A stretch of DNA of 64,000 nucleotides, from positions 1,583,034,444-1,583,098,443 of the forward strand of contig NC_090445.1 of the NCBI RefSeq assembly GCF_031143425.1, in the 5' to 3' direction. Within the stretch, counting starts at the first letter, position 1, and every line of letters begins with the position of its first letter. Of the stretch, positions 20,330 through 32,274 are shown piece by piece. The notes under the pieces were generated by a model. It was not told the DNA's origin and searched no databases. It saw nothing but the letters and a program-made list of their open reading frames with translations. The stretch comes from Pleurodeles waltl. Taxonomy: Eukaryota; Chordata; Amphibia; Caudata; Salamandridae. Position numbers and translations under genes: made by a program.

Positions 20330-21410
20330 GTTTTAGGGTCTCGGTGGTAATGCATGGATTGCATAGGGAGATCGTGTTAGAGCCATGTGAGTGCTCTCTC
20401 TGGTGTACTGCGGTAGAGGGGCTACGGAAGTGTTTGTACCCCTAGAATTTCAAGACTGGTACCATTCTGGGCCCGGCACTAGGTCTGGGCCGGGGAGGTA
20501 CTCGTCTAGTAAAGTGTACACATTACGCTAAGTCCTGATTGGCCCTCTTGGTGCACCTTGATTTTGTAAGATCTGTGACAATGTTTTCGATGTATTTTTC
20601 AACTTTTTTTTTTTTACAAAGTAGCCCTGAAGCCATTGCAGAGTTACAGAGGTCTCCTTCCAGCCTTCTGGTTAAGGATGCTGTCCAATGGCTCTTCGGT
20701 GTGTCAAGTTCCGCCTGCATGCGGAGTTAGATCCTCTGCCCTCCACCAGGTCCCCAACTCTAGGACACGAGGCCCTGAGACTGGTGCAGGAGGCATCCTG
20801 CCTATGATGACACAAGGGACGTTGCCCTGGCACACAAGGCAACCTGTCTGTGACACAAGGCACCTGCCTGCCACACGCCTGCCTGAGGCCTCTCCTTAAG
20901 TAAGCAAAGCCCTACGTCTAAACCAGTGCTTGAAATGGAAAAATAGAAGGTGCAGCCATCCAGCCAAACCCCCTACGAGTGCGATCTCTGGCCCTCCAAG
21001 TGACACCCAGTTGCCTGCTATGCAGGGCTTTAAGTGGCAATAAAAAAAAGTGCAGTGAGATGTCTCTAAAGGGGGTATGGACTAAGAAACATAACTTGGA
21101 ACCCTTTCCAAGATGTGTGACGTGTGTAATTAAAGGGTTGACTTAAAACATTCAACCTAAGATCCTGTGCTTGGTATGTGCCTCCTGGTCAGTATTTCAG
21201 TGTTTCTGTAAGCTTTCTGCTGTTGTATCCAGACATATCACACTGTAACAGACATGCACCTAAAACAAGCTAGACCTATAGGATTCCGCATAGGTCTGGC
21301 TGGTTTACAATATCAGATCAATAAGAAACAACGTTAAAGCTGTGAATGATTAGAATTGAAAATGTTGCAATTTAAAAGTATGAGACTGTGAATTAAACAT
21401 TAGTAACGTT
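20330..21410. other. Unassigned stretch
   Basis: Contains CAGTGCTTGAAATGG at about 20925, which resembles the end of repeat family B; otherwise nothing recognised. Confidence 0.3.
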
Positions 21411-21700
21411 TTGGTAGTGGTTTTCGGTGTCTCAAACACTCACGTTCCTTCCTTCACACCACTTTCCTTTGCAGTCTCTCAGTTACTTACAAACTTTTTC
21501 TCCCCACATCTCTCTGAATCCCTCCATTTCGTCTCTGTACCCTCCAGCCTCCTCTTTTCACGTTCTCTTCTGCAGGGTCTTCCTTGCATCTCCTCACTTT
21601 ACCTTCTCGCTTACACACACACTGCACCCATTCACCTATAAGCACAGCGTTTCCTTTAACCTTCTCCCTGTCAGTATTTCGACAGCTCCGTCAAACATTT
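21411..21700. repeat. Pyrimidine-rich tract
   Basis: C/T-biased plus strand (TCCTTCCTTC, CTTTTTCTCCCC and similar). Frames are compositional. Confidence 0.45.
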
Positions 21701-22008
21701 TCGCATAGAATCACAATAGGCATACATGATCATTGCTCTGTGTGATCTGTAGAGGGGCCTAAGATTGAATGAGCATGTATCCTGAACATCCTTATGACCC
21801 ACTGAAAGCCACAATGAGAAACTAGCAGAGCCTTCATCCTCAACTTCAGAACTCTCAATTGTGGCCCGTTATGAACACCCACCCTCGACTTGAACTCACA
21901 AAGACACCTAGAAGCGACTCACTTAGCAGAACACACATTAAAAGAGTAATATGCTGCACAGAAAAAACCTACTGAAAAAAACAACGTTCTTAAAGTATGC
22001 AAGATTTA
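21701..22008. other. Unassigned stretch
   Basis: No feature seen. Confidence 0.3.
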
Positions 22009-22524
22009 GGGCTCGATTACTAGTCTGGAGGTCCGAAGATCGCCAGATTCGTGGTGGAGGTGGGACCGCCGCAGCTGTTTGGCGGTCGGTACCACCAAAA
22101 GAGTGCCATCTCAGCCAGGATCTCTGATGCCGACGGAATGATAGCAGTCGTGGTAATAATCAGCCACGGCGGCACTGAAATCAGCGTGGACGTACTGATT
22201 ACAACCATGTTGTCCACCAGCCTTTCTGGTGGAGAACAAGTGCAGGGGGGCCCCCCTCCCCAGCACCATCGGAATTTTCACTGTCTGCTGTGAAGACAGT
22301 GCTCATTCGGAGGGTGCTGGGGAGACCCTGTGCAACGGCATTGGACTGAGCTCCATATGGAGCCGAGTCCAATGCCACTGCACGTTTTCCACTGCGCTGT
22401 CAAGAAGAAACCTTGGTTTCCGCCAGTCAGTCCAATGGAAAACTCATAATGGGACTGGTGGGGAGTCTCCCCACCACAAGTCTGGCAGTCGAGTTTTCCG
22501 ACCACCAAACTTGTAATCAGGCCC
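22009..22524. mobile_element. Harbinger-like MITE, GC-rich hairpin type
   Basis: Left GGGCTCGATTACTAGTCTGG matches the inverted right end CCAAACTTGTAATCAGGCCC. Flanks are TTA (22006-22008) and TAA (22525-22527). The interior again has several hairpins: GGACCGCC/GGCGGTC around 22060-22090, TCCACCAG/CTGGTGGA at about 22213-22234, CATTGGACT...AGTCCAATG around 22340-22377 and GGTGGGGA/TCCCCACC near 22459-22475. No transposase frame. Confidence 0.72.
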
Positions 22525-23140
22525 TAAGTACGTGAAATATAGACAGAAATTATATCTCTGACATGGATTACCTTTTTGGTGCCTATGTTGTTCAGAAATC
22601 AACCATAGTTTTTGTCTTTAAAATTTAGGTAATGGATATAGAGCTCAATAGGGCCTGGATTCTATGTTAGCTTTGAATCACTGGCGGGCCTGCGATCAGA
22701 AGGGACCCTGCCCGCTTAAAGCCCTGCTACTTCTCCTTTTGCCCTACATGAGGTAAGGAAAACAGAGCCCTCTGCACTAGACGAAAGGCTCCTTGCCAAG
22801 TGACCTTGGTCACCCTGCCCAACGACACTGGCTCCTGCTTACACCTTGAACTCACACCATTGGCTCATTGTACCACCGCATGAGACCGCAGACAGCCTTT
22901 GACCACGGCTCACGTGCTAGCGTCAGAAAAGAGGCAATACTAGCATGCGCCACGAAGTGCCAGTGAGGCGCCCAACGAAACGCCAAAACAAATAAATGAA
23001 ATAAAAAATGGAGAACAGAGGAGGGGGCAGCAGAGCGGGAAGGGATGGCAGGATTGTCCATTACGGGGTAGGATGAAGAAACAGGGGGATTAAGAATACT
23101 TTTCTTTACAAACCACCTAATGCAATAAAGATTAACCCTG
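22525..23140. other. Unassigned stretch
   Basis: Mixed composition; no recognisable code or repeat ends. Confidence 0.3.
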
Positions 23141-23180
23141 TCAGGAGCAGGGCGGGCGGACGCGGCCGAGGAGCACTTAC

Positions 23181-23515
23181 CGCCTGGACCCTCTCCAGAG
23201 AAACTCTTCGTCCCTCTGCAGAGCGCGCTCTGTGTTTACTGCGCGGCCTTCGCAAGACGCACGTGCAGCAGAAAATAACCTTTTAACGCTAATATTTGTG
23301 AAAAATGGAACCGGGCCCCGGCGCTGGTCGAAATGACGGATAGTCAAGGGAAAATATTTGCTTTCAACCTCTTCCTTTTCAAGTGCTAGCAGTTTGGTTG
23401 TTGGATTATAAACATTTGCTTTAGTTGACTTTCCCTGAGTGAAAAAAACGATATATCTAAATCCATACACAGCAGAGGATATATTTGTGAAAAGGCCTCG
23501 AGCGGGCCCTCCCAC
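23181..23515 (-). CDS. Possible exon with strong donor at a CpG-rich patch
   Basis: On the minus strand an open frame starts at 23515 and ends two bases into a codon at 23181, directly followed by GTAAGTGCTC, a near-consensus splice donor. The adjacent 23140-23310 region is CpG-rich, as first exons and promoters often are. The predicted product is polar (KEEVESKYFPLTIRHFDQRR, NTERALQRDEEFLWRG) and contains FTNIS twice, suggesting an internal duplication. I recognise no domain, and no TATA box or partner exon is visible. A chance frame or repeat-derived sequence is quite possible. Confidence 0.2.
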
Positions 23516-23619
23516 CCGCAGCTCTCAAATGTAATTCTGGAACTTTCTACTGGTTTCGCCTCTATGGGTTTGAGGGTATTCAGTGGAGTCCCTGAGGTGC
23601 GTGGGAAGATATAGGTCTC

Positions 23620-24060
23620 ATATATGCAGGGCTACTGGAGTATGCGGCAGGAGAGGGCCAAATTATGCGGCAGGGCTGAGTAAATTATGCAGCAAGAAAA
23701 GGCAAATTATGCAGCATAATGCGGCACATTTTGTAGTAGAATGATTTATTTCATCATTTTTAAACTTGGTAACCCTGTCTGGCATTGGTTGCACCCTATT
23801 AGTACCAGGTTAATACCCAAATATCACACTAAGCTACAAAAAGGTGACAAGCCCAGGTATGCAAAGGGACTTTTACTGTGGGGCATCATGTGTCGCTGCA
23901 TTTTTAGAAACCTTTGAACCGTTTGACCTAGAAACAATTTTTTTGTTAAAATCTGCAGATTATGGTGCGGATGATCAATCATGTGGCAAATGCGGCAAAT
24001 CTATATTTATGTGAAAATCGCTGCATAATTCCAGTGGCGCTGCATATGTGGTGTAGCTCT
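23620..24060 (+). repeat. Interspersed repeat family C, copy 1
   Basis: Rich in ATTATGCGGCA words; shared landmarks with 24916-25350 include CAGGGCT, AGGAGAGG, GCACATTTTGT, CCCTATTAGTACC, ACACCCAA-type sequence and TGTGGCAAATGCGGCAAA. Same orientation as copy 2, about 1.3 kb apart. Confidence 0.65.
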
Positions 24061-24170
24061 TACACTGACTCTGTATCCTTCTGGCAAGATGACTGAATGA
24101 TTTAATGGTTACTTTACACATCAACAGTAGTCTAAACATGCAGAGTTGAAATTATAGCAATAGAGTTTTG

Positions 24171-24610
24171 GGCCCATGTTTATAAACATGGCAGGGTACA
24201 CAGTGCAACACCAAAGTTGCCTGCTGAGTGACATGGAGAGAGCAGAAAAGCACCATATCTACAGACCTGCACCCTCCCTAGCACTGGCGCAAAATTAGGC
24301 TGCCAAGTGCCATTCACACACCTTTGCACCACAGTGCAATGGTGTGCGCTTAATATCTAACATAGGTTTTGTACTGGAACAATACCAGTCCAGTACAAAT
24401 TACTGTGCCTAGCAAACTTTAAAACTTTCCTACTTCAGATGTGTGCTGTACAGTGCAGCACACATTCAAAGCATTTCTTCTTTTAACATCTGCTTCAAAG
24501 TGGGTTTATTTTTTGGTCCAAAACCCTTTCTACTATTGATAGTATATTGGGTTTTGAGTAAAAAACCATGGGTGGTTGCATTGGAAAGCCCATGTACCGC
24601 CCATGGAATG
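24171..24610. mobile_element. Probable MITE remnant with hairpins
   Basis: Begins GGGCCCATGTTTATAAACAT, like ends elsewhere in the window, and holds hairpins at about 24368-24400 (TTTGTACTGG...CCAGTACAAA), 24440-24464 and 24567-24607 (CCATGGG...CCCATGG). No matching right end found. Confidence 0.45.
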
Positions 24611-24915
24611 CTCCCTTGACGTAAGTAAAGCCAAGAAATTGAGTGCTATTACATTTGGAAATAATAGAATCTATTATTTGAGCTCTAAGAAACCACAGAA
24701 GTTGGCAGAATAAAGAGCTTTATGAAATTTATTTAATTACCTCGTTTTGTTTTCAGAATTAGATATGCATTTGGAAATTGGTGTTTTGCCCCTCTGCACC
24801 CTTCTTCCAGTGGTGATATATAGATTTCTGGCAAAACATTGTAAAGATGCCTTTGTGCCCAGTGGCACTTTACTGCTACTAAGGTGAAATGTATCAGTGC
24901 AAGAGAGGACTGATA
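24611..24915. other. Unassigned stretch
   Basis: Short gap between repeats; nothing seen. Confidence 0.3.
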
Positions 24916-25350
24916 CACAGGGCTGCTAGATTTTTGCACCAGGAGAGGACCAACTTCTGCAGCAGGGTAAAATAAATTATGCTGTAAGTAACGGCAAATG
25001 AAGTGATGTAATGCAACACATTTTGTGATAATATTACTTCAAAATATTTGTCATTTTTACACATTAGAAATGTCTGCAAAAAAGGTTTAGCCCCATTAGT
25101 ACTGATTTAACACCCAAGTAAAGCAATAAGCAACAAATTGGTAACCACTCAAGATTTGCGAAAGGCCTTCCACTGCATAGCCATATGTGGCACTGTGCTT
25201 TAGTAATTTTTGATCTGTTTGAGCTAAATACATTTTTTGTTACATTCTGCAGGTTATGCGGCAGATGATGGATTATGTGGCACATGCAGCAAACCCACAA
25301 CTATCTGGAAAACACTGCGGCCACAGAATCTCAAAATTCCAGGGGCCCTA
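24916..25350 (+). repeat. Interspersed repeat family C, copy 2
   Basis: Parallel to 23620-24060 over most of its length (CAGGAGAGGACC, AATTATGCTG, CACATTTTGTGATAATATT, CCCCATTAGTACTGA, TTATGCGGCAGATGATGGAT). More diverged at its start. A frame at 25256-25579 overlaps it and is not considered a gene. Confidence 0.65.
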
Positions 25351-25639
25351 CTGCTGCAACATTTTCTTGAAGTACGCTTTTGATTTTGACAAGACACAAA
25401 AACGCAACATAGCAGTGCATCATGAAGCAGTGCCCCCTTATGTAAGACAGACACCCTCATTTCCTTTATGCAAATCAATGCATGCCATGTTTGATCAAGA
25501 CGTGCTTGACCACCACCACAGCAGCTGGGAGATGGCTTCTTTTTGTCGAGTAGGAGACCAACGCATGAAGGCCATCTGAGGAGGAGGAGCAGCATCATAG
25601 AAATAGGACATTAATGTACATAATGCATCCTGATTGCTC

Positions 25640-26590
25640 CACAGCACCAGCTGGCAGAATTGCTGCTACTACTTCATTTTCTACCCTGGTCAACCTCTCT
25701 TCACCTCTCACTTCAAACCTTTCTTAACCTCATCTTATCCTCTTCTCAACCCTCTCTTCATCTCAACCTCGCCTCATTTCAGACTCATTCTCTTCACCAC
25801 AGCGTCACCCTCACCCCAGCTTCAATTCAACTTAACTCCAGTCTCCCTTTTACCTAGCCTTCACTCAACCTCTTGTCATTGCAACCTCATCCTTGTTCAC
25901 CTCAGCCTAACCTCATCCCAGGTACACCTCACCTCAACCCAACCTCAATATCTTTTTTAAGCTAGCATCAGCTTAACCTCACCTCACCATGTCCACAACT
26001 CCTTATCATCTAAAATCTACCTCACCTCAAATTCAATGTATTTTAACCTCAATCTTCGTCAACTCAGCCTCACCTCACCCCACCTTCACCTCAAACCAAC
26101 CTCAATTGTCTTTTAACTTAACCTTACCTTAATGCACTACCTGACATCAACCTCACTGTGACTCACCTCATTTCAACCTTACTTCATCCACACCTAATTT
26201 CAAACACATCATATCTTCTACCTCAGCCTCTGATTCATCTAACTATTCATCTCACTTCAACCCCATCTTCATCCCAACCTCACCTCTTTTCAAACTCTCC
26301 ATTCTTAGCCTTAATCACACCCTAACTTCATCTCATCTCAGCTTCCACTGCCCCTTAACCTAACCTCACCTTACCTCAGCAACTTATCATCTCAAATCTA
26401 CCTCACATCAAACTTACCTTGACCCCTCCTCACTTATTTTTCATCTCAGCCTCGTAATCCACAGAGCTGCGCAACAACCTCACCCGAATTTCTGTTTTAC
26501 CACTTCCTCGCTTCAATCTCGCCAAACATCATCTCTATCTACTCTTCACCGCATTTCACCTAATCCACTCATATTTATTCACATTATTAT
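25640..26590 (+). repeat. Long degenerate CTCACCTCAACC array
   Basis: About 950 bp dominated by CCTCACCTCAACCTCATCT-like words with no fixed period, and a strong C/T versus G/A strand bias throughout. Leu/Ser/Pro frames across it are compositional. Confidence 0.75.
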
Positions 26591-26847
26591 TTACAAATTC
26601 ATATTGCTGTGTGTCATGTGTTCACATTTGCATATTGGGTGCTGGGCATTTTTCATGTTTCTGTTGCCTATAACTTGTGTCAGTGGATGCCTCATTCGAG
26701 ACTCACCTTTCCTTACATTGAAATTGTGATATGTATACACAAGTACAGAATCAGGTTTAGCATTTAGTGAAAACTCTGTTCCAGAGGGTACCAAGACAAG
26801 GCACCATGCTGCTGCACGCACTGTTACAAACAATGCTAAAACACTAA

Positions 26848-27375
26848 GGGCCGAATTTAAGAAAAGTGGTGCTGCATCCAATGCAGTGCCACTTTTCTTG
26901 CACCCCCTGTACCTCCCTAACACCACCATGTGTGCAACATATTTAAGATACGAGGCACCATGGCGGTAGTTAGAACAAGGCATCAACATTTTTTATGTTA
27001 TTGTGGTGCTTTGCTACACTAGTGTCAAAAATGTTGACGCTAGTGTCGCAAAGTACAAGGAGGCCCATTGATGTAAATTGGGGCGTAATTTTAACACCTG
27101 CTCTGAGCAGGTGTTAAAAATGACAGAAAAAATGGAGCAGTGAAATCTTTTCAATTTCACTGCGTCATTTCTTCGGGTCTCGTAGCGAGGGAATGCCCCC
27201 CTTGCATACATTATGCCTGCTGCAGGCATAATGTGGCACAAGGGGTTACAAAGTGGCGCAATGCATGCTTCGCACCATTTTGTAAATATGGTGTGGGGGA
27301 AAGGCCACATTAGCGCTGCCTTAGCGTATCAAAAAATTACACTAAAGTGGCGGAAGGGACTCTTAAATCTGGCCC
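26848..27375. mobile_element. MITE with TAA target duplication
   Basis: Left GGGCCGAATTTAAGA matches inverted right TCTTAAATCTGGCCC; both flanks are TAA (26845-26847, 27376-27378). Interior hairpins include 27091-27122 (TTTTAACACCTGC...GCAGGTGTTAAAA) and 27210-27234 (CATTATGCCTGC...GCAGGCATAATG). Relatives at 19401 and 56211. Harbinger-like by its duplication. Confidence 0.8.
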
Positions 27376-27905
27376 TAAAGTCTGATTCCAAGTATGTCAG
27401 AAGAGAAGGTAGGTGGTAGTCATTACACCCTGTAAAGGTAGGTAACCGAGGATAAGGTTACCAGCTTATCCAGATGCCTCCTTTTCCACGTTTTGGAGGG
27501 CAAAAGGAGGTATACCTTGAGGACATGGCATTTATCAGACCAACATTCGCACATTTTGCCTTTGTACCCCACATTTTCCCCTTATAAATGTTGGCAGTGT
27601 GACCTGTTGAAAGTTGTTGAGGGGAAAGAAGCCGGGTTGTGATAATTATAGCACAACTTGGAAATCCAACATCTGCATGAACAGAAATATCAGCAGGGAT
27701 CAGAATCTATCTCCAGCACAGACTGCAGGTGCTGCCTGAGTTGACAGACGTGTTGGGAACCTTTTATGAAATGAATTAGAAAAAAATGAAAAGTACCATT
27801 TAAGGATTAAATTCACTATATTGTGCTGACACCTGTGCCATCTTGCCCTTTGTCCCACTCTTTGGCTGGCCAGCTGTTTTTCCCCAGTGAACTTAGGGTC
27901 TTTCA
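27376..27905. other. Unassigned stretch
   Basis: Nothing recognised. Confidence 0.3.
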
Positions 27906-27907
27906 TT

Positions 27908-27965
27908 GTTATTGCTACGTGTTATTTGTATAGCACACAGCCTGTGTTAGTATGGCATCACACTG
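27908..27965 (-). repeat. Possible LINE/SINE 3' tail
   Basis: Minus strand reads CTGTGTGCTATACAAATAAC, resembling the CTATACAAGTGC tail of the SINE at 2190. The body to its right is not recognisable. Confidence 0.3.
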
Positions 27966-29190
27966 CTTTTCTGTAATCCGTGGGGGACTCGCCAGGTGAG
28001 TCAAGGGATTTAAATGCAGTGTGATTCGGTGTGTGATGGGCAGTCATTGGAGCGTGTGGTGATGTGTTTCAGTTTGGTAAATGTATTTGCATTAAATAGT
28101 TGAGTGTCTAAACTTTGTGCAAGCTCACTTACCAGCATGTTTAAGTGTGTGGTCACTGGCTAGTGCAAGAAGAGCTGTCCTTTTCTCCAGTAGGTGCCTG
28201 GTGTTTTATCGTCCTTCGCCAGCAGAGCACAGTTGGAGCTGTGGAATCACCCCTAGGATAACCAACAGGATAGCCCCTTCACCAGAGTATAGGGTGACCC
28301 GCAGTTCATAGCAACTGAGACTCTAGTGAGGGGCACATTTATTTATTAAGGGAGAGTTCCATAACACCAAACATACCACTTGCTGCCACTTCAACATGCT
28401 GGGTGGAGGAGGCGGCCTGAGAAACTCCAGGCAGGTAAGATGGACCAAATGGCATATTGGTCTTAGCAGTGAGGTACAGAGAGCCCTTGAGTGGAAGAGA
28501 ACTGAGCCTTTATGGAGATATCAAAGATGTCCAGTTTTTAAAAAGATCTTATTGGTGATCAGGGCGGACTCTGGGAAAAAGATTTGGTTGTGCCATGCAG
28601 ATGGTGATGTTCTACATGTAGTGTAAAAGGCATAGGCCTTGCTTTGTGTATGTGGCAGCCAACATTTCACTTTTTCCTGTGATCCCTGGTCTTCATCCAA
28701 AAGTCCATTTAGGATCCACATCTGCATCATTTCAGGCCCATGCCCTGCTTGTGACAAAGGAACAGCCAAGAGTGAGATTACTGCTTTGGTAGGTGTGCTT
28801 CTAGTTCTGCCGAGAGAGAGCCTTCTCCTCATTTGGATGTCAGTCCTATGACTTCTCTAATACATTGATTTGATGTATGAGTCCTTCTCTGGCCTTCCTA
28901 CTGTGTCACGTGCTGAGTACTTAATAAGAGATTCCACACTGGAATCAACATTCATTTCCGCAGTAAGTGGGATCCTCCCCCTTTCCCTTTACGAAAGTAC
29001 TTAATAAGGTTCCCCAGGACTGAGTGACTTGGGATTTCAACGTGGCACTATGTTGATTTACTGTGGCTTCTCAACAGTGCTCCTTTAAAGTGGTAATAAC
29101 TGGTCCTCCAGAACTTGTATTTGTGAGGAGTTTGTAGGATGCTCTGTTGCATTGTCTCCAAGTAGTACTCTATTTGTAAAAGAATAAGTG
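27966..29190. other. Unassigned stretch
   Basis: No supported gene. Overlapping frames at 28521-28851 on both strands have no family features. Confidence 0.3.
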
Positions 29191-29517
29191 CTGGTGCCCA
29201 AATTTTTACTCAAAAGCCCATGGCCATGCTATCAAATGTTGGAGGATTGCATAGTCTAGTTTCTACCTCACGTCTACTTTATCCAGCACCAGATACTCCT
29301 TGAACCTTTTTTTCACTCTTTCATGTTCTTTTCCATCCTTGCTTTCTTTGTTGCTGTTTTTCCCTTTTTCTCTTACTCCTTCTTTCTCCCTTTCATGTTT
29401 TTCTTTCTCTCCTTCCTTAGGTCAAAGGCTGATGAGGAAAACTAAATAATACTGCTGGTCCCCCAAAATGAGTGCTCATGGGCCCCACCTGCAACCACCA
29501 GCTCAAATTAAGCACTG
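29191..29517 (-). repeat. Interspersed repeat family B, minus copy
   Basis: On the minus strand it starts CAGTGCTTAATTTGAGCTGG at 29517, then GGTGGGGCCCATGAGCACTC, a purine-rich interior and GCATAGTCTAG-side sequence, the same order as 19047-19345. Confidence 0.55.
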
Positions 29518-32079
29518 TCCCCAAGACAAGGCAGACTGGGACCCACTATCTTCCTGTCTGTGCCCAAGACTGGACCAAGCCTAGATCATTAGAGACGTAA
29601 CAGCTACTATGTTTTAGTTGAACTGCCCTGGAAAGAAAAGTAATTTCCTGACCTTATGACCAAGAGAGGGTGCATTTGTCTGGATCTATATGGAGGATGG
29701 CTCGAGAAACTGAGCCTGGAGCTGTAAGATCTGTGACCGGACCCGAGATACCTGCTTCATTTGAGAGTCAATAATGTCACTACCCTTTACCACCCCCTGA
29801 CTTTGTCGGAGCCCGTTTTCCCCGTTTCTAGCCTGTAAGAGACAAAATGTGTTAACCTTTCCGATGTAGGTTGTCCTCTTATGGCCAAAGGTGGTTCATT
29901 CTCATTCAGGAACTTTTCAAACCATGTCAATGCCATCCCACCCTATAGCATGGATATATATTAATTTAAAAGTGACCCTGAGTCCTTGTTTTGCGGTTGC
30001 TAGTGAGAGTTTGTGTTGGAATCATTGCTTGTTCTAGATATCCTATTACATTGAGCGTCCCACCCACAAAATAAAAGTAATCTGCAAAGATATTGGCTTC
30101 TAAACGTTAGGGCCCAGTGGGCCCTTTCTTGGGCACTGTCCTATTTCCAGGATCAGTAGTAGTCCCTTGTTTGCAGACTGACTTTGAGACCCCTTTGGCT
30201 ATAACTCGTCCGTTTTCTAATGCATCCAGCTCCTACTATTCCCTAATCACTAGCCAATTGGACAATGAAACTTCTAAACCTGTTATTCGGAACCATAAAC
30301 TCAGCATCCTTTGTGGGCTGGGAAACTCCGTTTATTGTTTGGAGACAGATGTTTGAGATTTTGGAGAGTTTATTCAGATTTTCAGTCACCTTAACTTCTA
30401 CCCGCTTAGTTGTCCCTCCTTGCACACATGGGTGTTGAGAAACTTGGTTAAAGTACAAACGTTTCATAACATATTTGAAACAATTGCTTCACTCTGTCTG
30501 GTATTTTTGGAACGGAGTACCACGGCATCCCTGGAGGCTGCAGAAGATTTGCAGTCTCTGTTCTTTGGAATAACACTGAATCGTAGGCGCCACTGTTATT
30601 CTGCAGTTTAGTGCCTGTCTGCGTAAGTGCTGTTAAACTGCACTGGCTCGTACTTCGGCACAGAAGGTGCTGAAACCTGCTTTGTTTTACTGTCAGTCAT
30701 TTTATCACCGTATTTACCTTTAAGTGCTAAACAATTGCTTGGAGTAGTATCTCAGCCAGGCAAGGTGCTAGAACCGCCTGGTTTGTTATGTTGGTCATCA
30801 TTTTAACTTCTTTACCCAACTCAGAACTAAATGAAAGTTATTTCTCTGACTGGACATTCTTTTTCATAAGTATGATTATTGTGTCAGACTTTTTCTAAGC
30901 TACAATTCTGTTAGCCTTTGCTGGATTCTACGAAATTTCACCGCAGAACTTTCACCATCAGACTCTATGCGTTAGTGACTGTAACTGCGGCAAAATCTCT
31001 GCCAAGCATAGTCTTCCTCCCAAATTCCCATTTACTTTATTATTTAAAATTTGACATTCCTCCAAATCCTTACCACTTTACCTACATTTTATGTCTAGAG
31101 TCCGAAGAGGCGCATCCAGATATGAGACTAAGCAAAAAGGGGAGACCAAGATATGAAACAATATGCCTCGGCCTTCCTCCGCCTGTGGTGAACTTTTTCG
31201 TTCTTTTTTTTATTTATTTTTACCGGTTGCTCCATACCCATGCATTTTTTTTTATTTACAGGAGGTTCCCTCCTAACCTTGTTCCTCTTGACTTTTTTTC
31301 TAAAAATTCCCCACCTGTACCCGACATGGCATGTCGTCTTCCAGTGCGGATTGTGAAATATCTGTTGGCAAGAAGGCTTAGGTCTTAAGGTCACCTAACC
31401 ATCTTCTAAAGTAATAATAGCCTGCTTGCCCTAACTAGAATCCAACTGTGCAAACGTAGTAAGTAGCTTTTTTACCCAGTTGGAGCACAATGATACTTGA
31501 GGGGCTGGGAGACCAGTGGTACATAGAAGGAACCCACCCTGGATAATGGCCAGTAATCACTGACATGCCCTGAATTCAGAAAAAAAGGCTTTAAGTGGTA
31601 GTGAAAATGTGTTTCTGAGAAGCAGATGACCTTTTCAGGGTCTTCAGTCCATAGTTATGGATTTTCTAGTAAGTTCATTTGTCCTGAAACTGAAAAGCTG
31701 AGCCAAATCCAGTTGTCCAACAGCAGTTGTCTAAAGAGTGAAGACGGGCAGGGCTACAAGAGGCCGGGTTGCTGGAGGTAGAGTTTCCAGTCATTGGAAT
31801 GCATAGGGCATTATAACAGAATTAGGGAATGCGCAAACGTGATTGAGAGGACAGGAATGTTGTGCCTTTCCCAGACCAAGGTGCTGCTTTGTCAGTTTCT
31901 TTGATGGAGCCTGACAAATGATCAAGTCGTTTTGGATAGAATTTCTTCACTGCCACTTCACTACATAAGAATGCCTGCAATCTCGGAAAAATATTTATAA
32001 CGGGTCTCCAGATGATGCCATGCTCAATGGCAAACAATACAGGCCCTTTTAAAGTGACCCTGGGCTTAAGAGAACTTAT
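29518..32079. other. Unassigned 2.5 kb
   Basis: Scanned for transposon ends, reverse-transcriptase motifs, splice-flanked frames and hairpins; nothing convincing. The 156-codon frame at 30918-31388 is T-rich and featureless, and its minus-strand partner is lysine-rich low complexity. Confidence 0.3.
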
Positions 32080-32274
32080 GACCTCATTTAGATTTTGGAG
32101 GGAGCAGATAATGCTCCAGTTTCTGGAGGAAACTGAATGTTTTGGTGGAACTCACGGTGGAATTTCTTCCACAATAATCTTCCTGTAGTGGAGGAAATTC
32201 AGCTGGTGGATTCCACTTCATATTTAGAGTTTCCTCCAGAAATTGGAGGAATTTTCCGAACTCTAAATGAAGTC
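32080..32274. mobile_element. Foldback MITE
   Basis: Left GACCTCATTTAGATTTTGGA pairs with right AACTCTAAATGAAGTC, and further inside GGAGGAAACT and TTTCCTCC blocks repeat in both orientations. About 195 bp. A target duplication is not clear. Confidence 0.6.

Noticed and set aside
15072..23515. One minus-strand gene joining the exon-like frames at 23181 and 15357
   Set aside because: The first ends with two bases of a codon and the second needs one preceding base, so the phases do not fit; there is no other link.
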